This document shows positions 1 to 5,006 of a DNA stretch of 6,261 nucleotides, piece after piece. The DNA is from Oxalobacteraceae bacterium UBA5157. Its GTDB lineage: Bacteria; Pseudomonadota; Gammaproteobacteria; Burkholderiales; Burkholderiaceae_D. How positions within the stretch are numbered: position 1 is the first letter of the stretch; every line of letters begins with the position of its first letter. The stretch spans positions 2,831 to 9,091 of the forward strand of contig DHXL01000100.1 in the NCBI GenBank assembly GCA_002415335.1, written 5' to 3'. Under the pieces are notes generated by a model that searched no databases, had not been told where the DNA came from, and saw nothing but the letters and a program-made list of their open reading frames with translations. A program made the position numbers and the translations under genes.

Positions 1-28
1 GTTGCGCGAGATGGCGGGTGATAGGCAT
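1..28 (-). CDS. N-terminus of an unidentified protein, cut by the window edge
   Basis: Nine codons of a leftward gene are visible, reading MPITRHLAQ, before the sequence runs out. The start is supported by a well-placed Shine-Dalgarno sequence, GAGGAA (complement of 35-40), six bases before the ATG, and by a plausible sigma70 promoter about 110 bases further upstream. Nine residues cannot identify a family. The opening resembles some MmgE/PrpD-type proteins, but that is only an impression. It lies on the same strand as the ligase gene and about 225 bases downstream of it, so it is probably transcribed from its own promoter. Confidence 0.45.
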
Positions 29-34
29 ATTGTT

Positions 35-40
35 TTCCTC
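35..40 (-). promoter_or_regulatory. Shine-Dalgarno sequence of the left-edge gene
   Basis: The complement reads GAGGAA, followed by six bases and then ATG at 28. This strong, correctly spaced site is the main evidence that a real gene begins here. Confidence 0.5.
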
Positions 41-134
41 GTTGATCGGGCGTTGCACGCGTCAATGCGCGTCCATCGCCATGGCTGGTTGCGTGAAGAT
101 TTCGATGAAGCAGGTGCCGGCTGCGAGCGTATGT

Positions 135-162
135 ATCTTACGCGAAAGCCGGGCCGGGCCAA
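135..162 (-). promoter_or_regulatory. Candidate sigma70 promoter for the left-edge gene
   Basis: On the complement, TTGGCC (157-162) and TAAGAT (135-140) are separated by 16 bases. TAAGAT matches TATAAT at four of six positions and TTGGCC keeps the TTG of the -35 consensus. It points leftward toward the gene starting at 28, leaving a leader of roughly 100 bases. The match is moderate, but position and orientation fit the only gene start nearby. Confidence 0.35.
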
Positions 163-171
163 GCCGCCTGC

Positions 172-203
172 GACAGGCTGCCATCCAGGCGTGACAGGCT
201 GCC
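172..203 (-). repeat. Pair of 11-bp direct repeats two helical turns apart
   Basis: GACAGGCTGCC occurs at 172-182 and again at 193-203, start to start 21 bp, so both copies face the same side of the helix. They lie just upstream of the candidate -35 at 157-162, where an activator or repressor could bind. The first copy also overlaps a small perfect inverted repeat, GCCTG-CGA-CAGGC, at 166-178. A regulator site is inference; the repeats themselves are exact. Confidence 0.4.
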
Positions 204-232
204 CAAGCCGCGACGAACTGCGGCGCAGAGCG

Positions 233-253
233 ATTGGCGCCAGTGGAACCAAT
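233..253. repeat. 21-bp interrupted palindrome directly after the ligase stop codon
   Basis: ATTGG (233-237) pairs with CCAAT (249-253), and CCA (240-242) pairs with TGG (244-246) inside it, with two mismatched positions between. It abuts the ligase stop codon at 254-256. There is no T-run, so it is not a standard intrinsic terminator. It may be a weak 3' hairpin or a chance palindrome. Confidence 0.25.
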
Positions 254-1216
254 CTACGGCTTCGCGATGCCGGCCGCCGCGGTGGCAGCGAGTGCCGGGG
301 TCATGTCCTCGCGCAGCCGCATGAAACGCGGGAAGCGCGGAATGCCGGTCTTTTCATTCAATCCGGTGTAGCGGTAGGTCACCCAGCTTCCCAGCGGCGG
401 CGGATTGCGGCGGTCGGCATCCGACAGCCCGCTGCCCACGCGGAAGCGCAGTCCGGATGCTGAGACGACTTCCAGCGCGCCGACTTCGCCCGCATATTTC
501 CCGTAACCGGGCAGATGCGCGACCACCCTGGCTTCGGCGTCTTCATAAGGTTTGAGCTTCTGCAAGTCATCATTGCGCGCGGCGCGATAGAGCGACGCCC
601 CGCGATGCAGCATCAATCCCTCGCCGCCTTGCTGGAGCACGCTCTTGAATAGCGCTTGCAGCGCCGCGTCATCGGCAAGCTTGCGCTGCGCGACGTGACG
701 CACCCACGGCTGGCCGATTTGCCCGATGACCTGCTGCGCCGCCGCGTTACGCTCGGAAAAGGGGCGCGGGTCCGCAGGCAGGTCGAATACCATGAAATGC
801 AGCAAACGCCACGCCGCATCGTCCGGCGTCCTTTGCCGGATGGTGGACACAGCCGCCAGGAACTGGCCGCGCGCGACCCATAATTCTCCATCCAGCGGCT
901 GCTTTGGCCAGCCGGCAGTGAACCAGGCCGGCGCCGCGATCCGCTCGCCGCTCTTCGTCGACAGCTTCTCGCCATCCCAATAGCCGCGCACGCCGTCGTA
1001 CTTTTCGCTGACCCAGTAATCGGCCAGCGCGACTTTGCCACGATAGACGTTGGGCAGCATGACCGGCGAGGGGGCGAATTCACTGGCCTGCACAAAGACC
1101 GGCATGCTGAACAGGACGAGTGACAGCGAGAGGGTGCCCAACAGCATCCGGACGGGCAAGCCGCCGTTGTCCGGTTGTCGGTGTGCCGCGTGCGGGTGCT
1201 TCGTGCAATATGCCAT
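254..1216 (-). CDS. ligE: Exported ATP-dependent DNA ligase, Lig E type
   Basis: This is predicted to seal nicks in double-stranded DNA by forming a ligase-AMP intermediate, using only a minimal catalytic core. From the chosen start it has 320 residues. Motif I, EKYDGVR, is at 71-77 with the adenylated lysine at K72. Motif III, DGELW, is at 109-113; motif IIIa, FMVFDLP, at 141-147; motif IV, GGEGLMLHR, at 197-205; and motif V, KLKPYEDAEA, at 220-229, followed by a short OB-fold domain. A hydrophobic stretch at about 25-43 ends in VQA-S, fitting a signal peptide cleaved near residue 44 and the periplasmic location known for Lig E. Start choice: an ATG at 1321 is also in frame but sits one base from the terminator stem of the upstream gene, leaving no room for a promoter. 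The ATG at 1147 would leave an uncharged n-region. The Shine-Dalgarno sequence at the chosen start is weak (GGAT). The family is confident; the exact start is not. Confidence 0.87.
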   Translation of the reverse strand: MAYCTKHPHAAHRQPDNGGLPVRMLLGTLSLSLVLFSMPVFVQASEFAPSPVMLPNVYRGKVALADYWVSEKYDGVRGYWDGEKLSTKSGERIAAPAWFTAGWPKQPLDGELWVARGQFLAAVSTIRQRTPDDAAWRLLHFMVFDLPADPRPFSERNAAAQQVIGQIGQPWVRHVAQRKLADDAALQALFKSVLQQGGEGLMLHRGASLYRAARNDDLQKLKPYEDAEARVVAHLPGYGKYAGEVGALEVVSASGLRFRVGSGLSDADRRNPPPLGSWVTYRYTGLNEKTGIPRFPRFMRLREDMTPALAATAAAGIAKP

Positions 1217-1322
1217 TGTTTCATCCAAGAGTAATCTTGCCGGGAGCTCGATTGTGACAACAACAACGTCTCTTTGATACTCGGGGAAATGACAGGTTAT
1301 TTGGCGGAATTGGCGGAGCAAT

Positions 1323-1353
1323 AAAAAAAGGACAGCGGCGCTGTCCTTTTTTT
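1323..1353 (-). terminator. Strong intrinsic terminator after fdx
   Basis: Seven A residues (1323-1329), a perfect 7-bp stem GGACAGC/GCTGTCC (1330-1336 and 1340-1346) with loop GGC, then seven T residues (1347-1353). Read leftward it follows the fdx stop by about 17 bases and gives a GC-rich hairpin plus U-tract. It is symmetric and could work in both directions, but only the leftward genes need it. It separates fdx from the ligase gene and argues that the ligase has its own promoter. Confidence 0.88.
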
Positions 1354-1370
1354 ATCAACTGCGGCGGTGG

Positions 1371-1643
1371 CTAAGTCGCTTTCGCTTCCGCCTTCAGTGC
1401 CGCCTGCAGCTTCTCAAATTTCGTCTGCAGCTGCTCCCTGGTTTCGCGCCAGGCCGGGTCGAACGGGATGCAGTCGACAGGACACACTTGCTGGCATTGC
1501 GGCTCATTGAAGTGACCGACGCATTCAGTGCATTTGTTGGGGTCGATCTCATAAATCTCCGGCCCCATGTAAATCGCGTCGTTCGGGCACTCGGGCTCGC
1601 ACACGTCGCAATTGATGCACTGATCGGTAATGATTAACGCCAT
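1371..1643 (-). CDS. fdx: 2[4Fe-4S] ferredoxin, Alvin/YfhL type
   Basis: A small cytoplasmic electron carrier of 90 residues. The first cysteine set is C9-x2-C12-x2-C15-x3-C19-P. The second is C38-x2-C41-x8-C50-x3-C54-P, with a further C58. The eight-residue insertion between C41 and C50 and the extra C-terminal tail are typical of the Allochromatium vinosum-type family, whose two clusters have very low and unequal potentials. The tail, from about residue 65, is charged and probably helical. The start has a good GAGG Shine-Dalgarno sequence. The gene follows coaD by only 15 bases and is the last of its transcript, before the terminator at 1323-1353. The redox partner cannot be told from the sequence. 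YfhL-like ferredoxins next to coaD and rsmD are common in betaproteobacteria. Confidence 0.93.
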   Translation of the reverse strand: MALIITDQCINCDVCEPECPNDAIYMGPEIYEIDPNKCTECVGHFNEPQCQQVCPVDCIPFDPAWRETREQLQTKFEKLQAALKAEAKAT

Positions 1644-1658
1644 GACGACCTCAACAAC

Positions 1659-2147
1659 TCAACTTTCCATCGCTGCAATTTTTTCTTTCAGCCATTTTTC
1701 GACCGAGGGAAACACGAACTTCGAGACGTCGCCGCCGAAAACTGCGATCTCGCGCACGATGGTGCCCGAAATAAACTGGTACTGGTCGGACGGCGTCAGA
1801 AACATGGTTTCGACATCGGGCAGCAGGTAGCGGTTCATGCCGGCCATCTGGAACTCGTATTCGAAATCGGAAACCGCGCGCAAGCCGCGCATGATCACGC
1901 GCGCATCATGCCGCCGCACGAAATCCTTCAATAGACCGGAGAAGCCTTCGACCCGCACGTTCGGGTAATGGCCCAAGACTTCGTTGGCGATCGACAAGCG
2001 TTCTTCGAGAGAGAAGAACGGCTTCTTGTTCTTGCTGTCGGCAACCCCGACGATCAGCTCGTCGAACAAACCTGAAGCGCGGCGTACCAGGTCTTCATGG
2101 CCGCGCGTGAGCGGATCGAATGTTCCCGGATAAACGGCTGTGACCAT
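1659..2147 (-). CDS. coaD: Phosphopantetheine adenylyltransferase
   Basis: Catalyses the fourth step of coenzyme A synthesis: 4'-phosphopantetheine plus ATP gives dephospho-CoA plus pyrophosphate, in the cytoplasm, usually as a hexamer. It has 162 residues, the usual length. The nucleotidyltransferase signature YPGTFDPLTRGH spans 6-17, with the T/HxGH histidine at H17. K42 is in the expected substrate-binding place, RGLRAVSDFEYE is at 87-98, and the ATP-binding ISGTIVRE motif is at 126-133. Many enterobacterial enzymes have ISSTLVKE there. GGGAG lies just upstream of the ATG as Shine-Dalgarno sequence. It lies 150 bases after rsmD and 15 before fdx, so it is cotranscribed with fdx and possibly with rsmD. 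The gap to rsmD contains two hairpins and a weak candidate -10. Confidence 0.96.
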   Translation of the reverse strand: MVTAVYPGTFDPLTRGHEDLVRRASGLFDELIVGVADSKNKKPFFSLEERLSIANEVLGHYPNVRVEGFSGLLKDFVRRHDARVIMRGLRAVSDFEYEFQMAGMNRYLLPDVETMFLTPSDQYQFISGTIVREIAVFGGDVSKFVFPSVEKWLKEKIAAMES

Positions 2148-2173
2148 CTTGGCTCCCTAACTCTGATCAGTTG

Positions 2174-2224
2174 GGGGAACGGCGACCCGGCATCCGCTTC
2201 TGCGGACGGCAGGTCGGCGTCCCC
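2174..2224. repeat. Long imperfect hairpin between rsmD and coaD
   Basis: The arm at 2174-2187, GGGGAACGGCGACC, is nearly complementary to GGTCGGCGTCCCC at 2212-2224, with one bulged base and one mismatch. An inner perfect stem TCCGC/GCGGA (2193-2197 and 2202-2206) closes a TTCT loop. No T-run follows on either strand, so it is not a canonical terminator. It sits beside a diverged copy of the palindrome found after ftsY and may belong to the same kind of extragenic repeat, or act as an RNA processing or stability element in the rsmD-coaD transcript. Confidence 0.5.
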
Positions 2225-2226
2225 TT

Positions 2227-2262
2227 GTGGGACAGAGTGCCGCTGCGCTTGACTCTTCCCAC
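2227..2262 (-). repeat. Diverged, inverted copy of the ftsY-ftsE palindromic repeat
   Basis: On the complement this reads GGGA-AGAGT, then CAAGCGCAGCGGC, then ACTCTGTCCC. The first array unit (4174-4205) reads GGGACAGAGT, TAAGCGCAGCGT, ACTCTGTCCC. The loop segment AAGCGCAGCG and the right arm are identical; one arm base is missing and the loop differs at a few positions. Flanking GT/AC extends the palindrome to 36 bp. Sharing both arms and the loop makes common origin more likely than chance. Confidence 0.6.
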
Positions 2263-2283
2263 AATACCTCTAAATGAAAGCGC

Positions 2284-2289
2284 ATTATG
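2284..2289 (-). promoter_or_regulatory. Weak candidate -10 box for coaD-fdx
   Basis: The complement reads CATAAT, five of six matches to TATAAT, just after the rsmD stop and pointing toward coaD. No convincing -35 lies 16-18 bases upstream. If used, its transcript would carry both intergenic hairpins in its leader. Low confidence. Confidence 0.2.
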
Positions 2290-2297
2290 CCTGAAAT

Positions 2298-2963
2298 TCA
2301 AGCCGGTTTTCTGCATCGCAGCAAATGGTAGAAGACCATGCCGGCCTTATCTGCCCGCACCACTTCCCAATCAGCCAGCCAGTCGGGCGGCGTCTCGCTG
2401 CCTAGCGCGTGCTCGGACTCGGCATAGACCAGTCCGCCTTCGGCCAGCAATTTACCGCATACCGGCAACATCTTCGCCAGCCAATCCTGATGATACGGCG
2501 GATCCAGAAAAATCACCTCGAAGCGCGCGTCCGCCAGACGGGCCTCGCCCAGGCGAGCCGCAAGGTTCTGCGCGGTAGAAAATGAATCGCCACGCACGAT
2601 GCTGACCTGCTCCGCGTGCAGCTTGTCCCTGGTGGCCTCCAGCTGGCGTACCGCAGGCGTATTGGCTTCCACCATCAGGACGCGCGCCGCGCCGCGGCTG
2701 GCGGCCTCGAATCCGAGTGCGCCGGTGCCGGCGAACAGATCGAGGCAGGAGACGTTCTGCCAGGCGCCGTCCAGCAAGTGATTGAGCCAGTTGAAAACCG
2801 TTTCACGCACCCGGTCCGGGGTCGGACGCAAACCCTCCGTGTCCAGCACCGCGAGCGGGGTGCGTTTCCAGACGCCGCCGATGATGCGGATCTGATGGGT
2901 CAGTGCGACGTGCATGTTGCGGCCGGGCTTGCGCGGGCCCGGCTTGCCTGGCTTTTTTTGCAT
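2298..2963 (-). CDS. rsmD: 16S rRNA (guanine(966)-N(2))-methyltransferase
   Basis: Transfers a methyl group from S-adenosylmethionine to N2 of G966 in 16S rRNA during 30S assembly. From the chosen start it has 221 residues. QIRIIGGVWKRTPL (24-37) and the conserved RPTPDRVRETVFNWL (46-60) mark the RsmD family. SAM-binding motif I, DLFAGTGALG, is at 75-84, the acidic end of the next strand is E99, and catalytic motif IV, DPPY, is at 154-157. The first 16 residues are rich in K, P, R and G, probably a disordered RNA-binding tail. The start is uncertain: the ATG at 2963 has no clear Shine-Dalgarno sequence, a GTG at 2999 has GAGG close by but adds a hydrophobic segment unlike the family, and an ATG at 2915 would also keep the whole domain. 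The gene is divergent from ftsY, a frequent betaproteobacterial arrangement. Confidence 0.93.
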   Translation of the reverse strand: MQKKPGKPGPRKPGRNMHVALTHQIRIIGGVWKRTPLAVLDTEGLRPTPDRVRETVFNWLNHLLDGAWQNVSCLDLFAGTGALGFEAASRGAARVLMVEANTPAVRQLEATRDKLHAEQVSIVRGDSFSTAQNLAARLGEARLADARFEVIFLDPPYHQDWLAKMLPVCGKLLAEGGLVYAESEHALGSETPPDWLADWEVVRADKAGMVFYHLLRCRKPA

Positions 2964-3033
2964 GAAAATAGTACGAAAAAGAAATGTTGCGTTTTCCACC
3001 AGTCCTCGCTCTGAAATTGCGGGACCGGCGCTC

Positions 3034-3042
3034 TGATAGAAT
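3034..3042 (+). promoter_or_regulatory. Extended -10 promoter element for ftsY
   Basis: TGATAGAAT contains the TGn extension followed by TAGAAT, five of six matches to TATAAT. TTGCGG at 3017-3022 is too close for a standard -35 (14-base spacer), but extended -10 promoters tolerate a poor -35. Transcription would start near 3049, giving ftsY a leader of about 60 bases. Confidence 0.5.
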
Positions 3043-3049
3043 GTCCGTG

Positions 3050-3055
3050 ATTGTA
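3050..3055 (-). promoter_or_regulatory. Candidate -10 box for rsmD
   Basis: The complement reads TACAAT, five of six matches to TATAAT, pointing leftward to rsmD. The -35 region is weak. The start point would be near 3043, inside the rightward ftsY promoter, so the two polymerases could not occupy the region together. Confidence 0.35.
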
Positions 3056-3109
3056 TCGTGCAAGCCTCCTACGCATAGCGTTTACCGCCTATTTCTAAGC
3101 CCGTTCCCG

Positions 3110-4186
3110 ATGTTTAGCTTCTTCAAGAAAAAACCCGCAGACACAGTCGCCCCGCCCCAGCAAGTTGCCGCTCCGCCGGCCAAGCCCGCGGACGCCGCCA
3201 AGGCTTTCGATGGGCAGCCCGTGCCGAACGCGAGAAACACCGCCGTTCAGCCACCGGCCAACGTCGAAGAAAAGAAGCGCACCTGGCTGACGCGTTTGAA
3301 AACCGGCTTGTCGAAGACCTCGTCCAGCCTGAGCATTCTGTTCGTCGGTGCAAAAATCGGTGACGACCTGTTCGAAGAACTGGAATCCGCGCTGCTGATG
3401 GCCGACGCCGGGGTCGACGCGACGCAATTCCTGCTCGACGGCTTGAAGCGCAAGGTCAAGGATGAAAAATTGACCGAAGCCAGGCAGGTCAAGGACGCGC
3501 TGCGGACACTGTTGATCGCGCTGCTGGCGCCGCTGCAGAAACCACTGGAACTGGGACGCCATCATCCGCTGGTGATGATGATCACCGGCGTCAACGGCGC
3601 CGGCAAGACCACGACCATCGGCAAGCTCGCGATGCATTTGCACGCGCATGATCAATCGGTCCTGCTGGCCGCGGGCGACACGTTCCGCGCAGCCGCACGC
3701 GAGCAATTGATGGTGTGGGGTCAGCGCAACAATGTGACGGTGATTTCGCAGGAATCGGGCGACCCGGCCGCGGTTGCCTTCGACGCGGTGCATTCGGCCA
3801 AGGCGCGCAGCGTCGATGTCGTGATGGTTGACACGGCAGGCCGGTTGCCGACGCAGTTGCATTTGATGGAGGAACTGAAGAAGATCAAGCGTGTAATCGG
3901 CAAGGGCATGGACACCGCGCCGCATGAGATCCTGCTGATCATCGACGGCAATACCGGACAAAACGCCTTGGCGCAGGTCAAGGCGTTCGACGATGCGCTG
4001 GGACTGACCGGGCTGGTGGTCACCAAGCTCGACGGCACGGCCAAGGGCGGCGTGCTGGCGGCAATCGCCAGAACCCGGCCGGTGCCGGTCTATTTCATCG
4101 GCATCGGCGAACAGATCGAGGATCTGCAGCCGTTCAACGCAGAGGAATTCGTGGATGCTTTACTAGGAATTGCGGGACAGAGTTAA
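3110..4186 (+). CDS. ftsY: Signal recognition particle receptor FtsY
   Basis: The SRP receptor GTPase, which docks Ffh-bound ribosomes at the inner membrane so that membrane proteins are inserted cotranslationally. It has 358 residues. The N-terminus MFSFFKKK can act as a membrane anchor and leads into a short A/P-rich linker to about residue 45, much shorter than the long acidic A domain of E. coli FtsY. The N domain (about 60-140) is followed by the G domain: P-loop GVNGAGKTT at 160-168, the FtsY/Ffh-specific DTFRAAAREQL, DTAGR at 241-245, TKLDGTAKGG at 305-314 and GIGEQIEDLQPF near the end. I chose the ATG at 3110 because the longer reading frame upstream does not look like FtsY and crosses the promoter. 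The Shine-Dalgarno sequence is poor. The last residues, AGQS, and the TAA stop lie inside the first palindromic repeat, so the natural C-terminus, probably ending near EFVDALL, has been altered. Confidence 0.96.
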   Translation: MFSFFKKKPADTVAPPQQVAAPPAKPADAAKAFDGQPVPNARNTAVQPPANVEEKKRTWLTRLKTGLSKTSSSLSILFVGAKIGDDLFEELESALLMADAGVDATQFLLDGLKRKVKDEKLTEARQVKDALRTLLIALLAPLQKPLELGRHHPLVMMITGVNGAGKTTTIGKLAMHLHAHDQSVLLAAGDTFRAAAREQLMVWGQRNNVTVISQESGDPAAVAFDAVHSAKARSVDVVMVDTAGRLPTQLHLMEELKKIKRVIGKGMDTAPHEILLIIDGNTGQNALAQVKAFDDALGLTGLVVTKLDGTAKGGVLAAIARTRPVPVYFIGIGEQIEDLQPFNAEEFVDALLGIAGQS

Positions 4187-4310
4187 GCGCAGCGTACTCT
4201 GTCCCCAACATTTCAGAGATGCGGGACGGAGTTAAGCAAAGCGATACTCTGTCCTCAACATTTCAGAGATGCGGGACAGAATTAAGCAAAGCGATACTCC
4301 GTCCCCAACC
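4171..4310 (+). repeat. Three tandem palindromic repeat units between ftsY and ftsE
   Basis: Units begin at 4171, 4220 and 4270, each with TGCGGGAC, so the period is 49 then 50 bp. Each has a 10-bp arm (consensus GGGACAGAGT), a 12-13 base loop (TAAGCAAAGCGAT in units 2 and 3) and the opposite arm ACTCTGTCCC. A linker, CAACATTTCAGAGA, follows units 1 and 2; unit 3 stops after CAAC. Unit 1 has perfect arms (4174-4183 and 4196-4205). Unit 2 differs at two arm positions, both of which still pair as G-U in rightward RNA. Unit 3 has two A-C mismatches. No T-run follows, so these are not intrinsic terminators. They resemble REP/BIME elements and can fold in the ftsY-ftsE transcript, where they might affect mRNA stability or the ftsY:ftsE ratio. 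Their origin by a REP-associated transposase is inference. Confidence 0.85.
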
Positions 4311-4322
4311 GACCAAAACAAA

Positions 4323-5006
4323 ATGATCGAATTCCACAACGTCTTCAAGCAATACACCAAGGATACCGCCGCGCTGGCCGACGTCACGCTGTCGATTGGC
4401 AAGGGTGAACTCGTGTTTCTGGCCGGTCCGTCCGGTGCCGGCAAATCGACGCTGCTGAAACTGATCGCGGCGATCGAACGCCCCAGCGCCGGTACCCTGC
4501 AAGTAAGCGGTCAGGACATCGGCAAACTGAAGGCATCCGGCCTGCCCTATCTGCGCCGCAAACTCGGTTTGATTTTCCAGCAGCAGCACCTGCTGTTCGA
4601 CCGCAGCGTGTTGGCCAACGTCATGCTGCCGCAAATCGTCAGCGGCGCTTCCAACCGCGATGCCGAGAAGCGCGCCCGCGCCGCGCTCGACAAGATCGGC
4701 ATGCTCGACAAGGCGGCGGCGCTGCCGATGAGCCTGTCCGGCGGCGAGCAGCAGCGCGTCGCGATCGCACGCGCCATCGTCAACCGGCCGCAGATTATCC
4801 TGGCCGACGAACCGACTGCCAACCTCGACCGGGTAAGCGCGAACAAGGTGCTGGATGCGCTGCGGTCGTTTCACAGCGTCGGCGTGACGTGTCTGATTTC
4901 CACCCACGACGATCAAATTCTGGACAGCGCGAACCGCGTTATCTTTCTGGACCAGGGCCGCGTGGTCGAGACTTGGCGCAAGGAACCAATGGAAAGCGCA
5001 GCATGA
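4323..5006 (+). CDS. ftsE: Cell division ATP-binding protein FtsE
   Basis: The cytoplasmic ATPase of the FtsEX complex, which uses ATP hydrolysis to control septal peptidoglycan hydrolases through FtsX and its periplasmic partners. It has 227 residues, the normal length. Walker A GPSGAGKST is at 35-43, the Q-loop FQQQHLLFDRS begins at 85, the ABC signature LSGGEQQR is at 138-145, Walker B IILADEPT at 158-165, and the switch histidine in STHDD is H195. The ATG at 4323 gives the usual FtsE opening, MIEFHNVFKQY; an upstream in-frame ATG at 4269 lies inside the repeat array and is discounted. No Shine-Dalgarno sequence is visible: the 17 bases between the last palindrome and the ATG are C- and A-rich. 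It overlaps ftsX by four bases (ATGA), which suggests translational coupling. Confidence 0.97.
   Translation: MIEFHNVFKQYTKDTAALADVTLSIGKGELVFLAGPSGAGKSTLLKLIAAIERPSAGTLQVSGQDIGKLKASGLPYLRRKLGLIFQQQHLLFDRSVLANVMLPQIVSGASNRDAEKRARAALDKIGMLDKAAALPMSLSGGEQQRVAIARAIVNRPQIILADEPTANLDRVSANKVLDALRSFHSVGVTCLISTHDDQILDSANRVIFLDQGRVVETWRKEPMESAA

Noticed and set aside
2..463. Rightward open frame of 153 codons at the left edge
   Set aside because: It runs antisense through the 3' end of the ligase gene and across a leftward promoter and gene start; its composition (R, G, A, H rich) is that of a GC-rich shadow frame and no family motif is visible.
1231..1260. Possible promoter for the ligase (TTGTCA and GATTAC on the complement, 18-base spacer)
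   Set aside because: GATTAC matches the -10 consensus at only three of six positions, and the start point would fall almost on the chosen ATG; not strong enough to annotate.
3095..3961. Leftward open frame of 288 codons
   Set aside because: It is entirely antisense to ftsY, whose domains are unmistakable; its R/Q/H-rich translation shows no domain.
4171..4310. CRISPR array or intrinsic terminators after ftsY
   Set aside because: The units are tandem copies with nearly identical linkers rather than unique spacers, and no T-run follows any stem, so neither explanation fits.
4263..4916. Leftward open frame of 217 codons
   Set aside because: Antisense to ftsE, which has all ABC motifs in order; a shadow of biased codon use.
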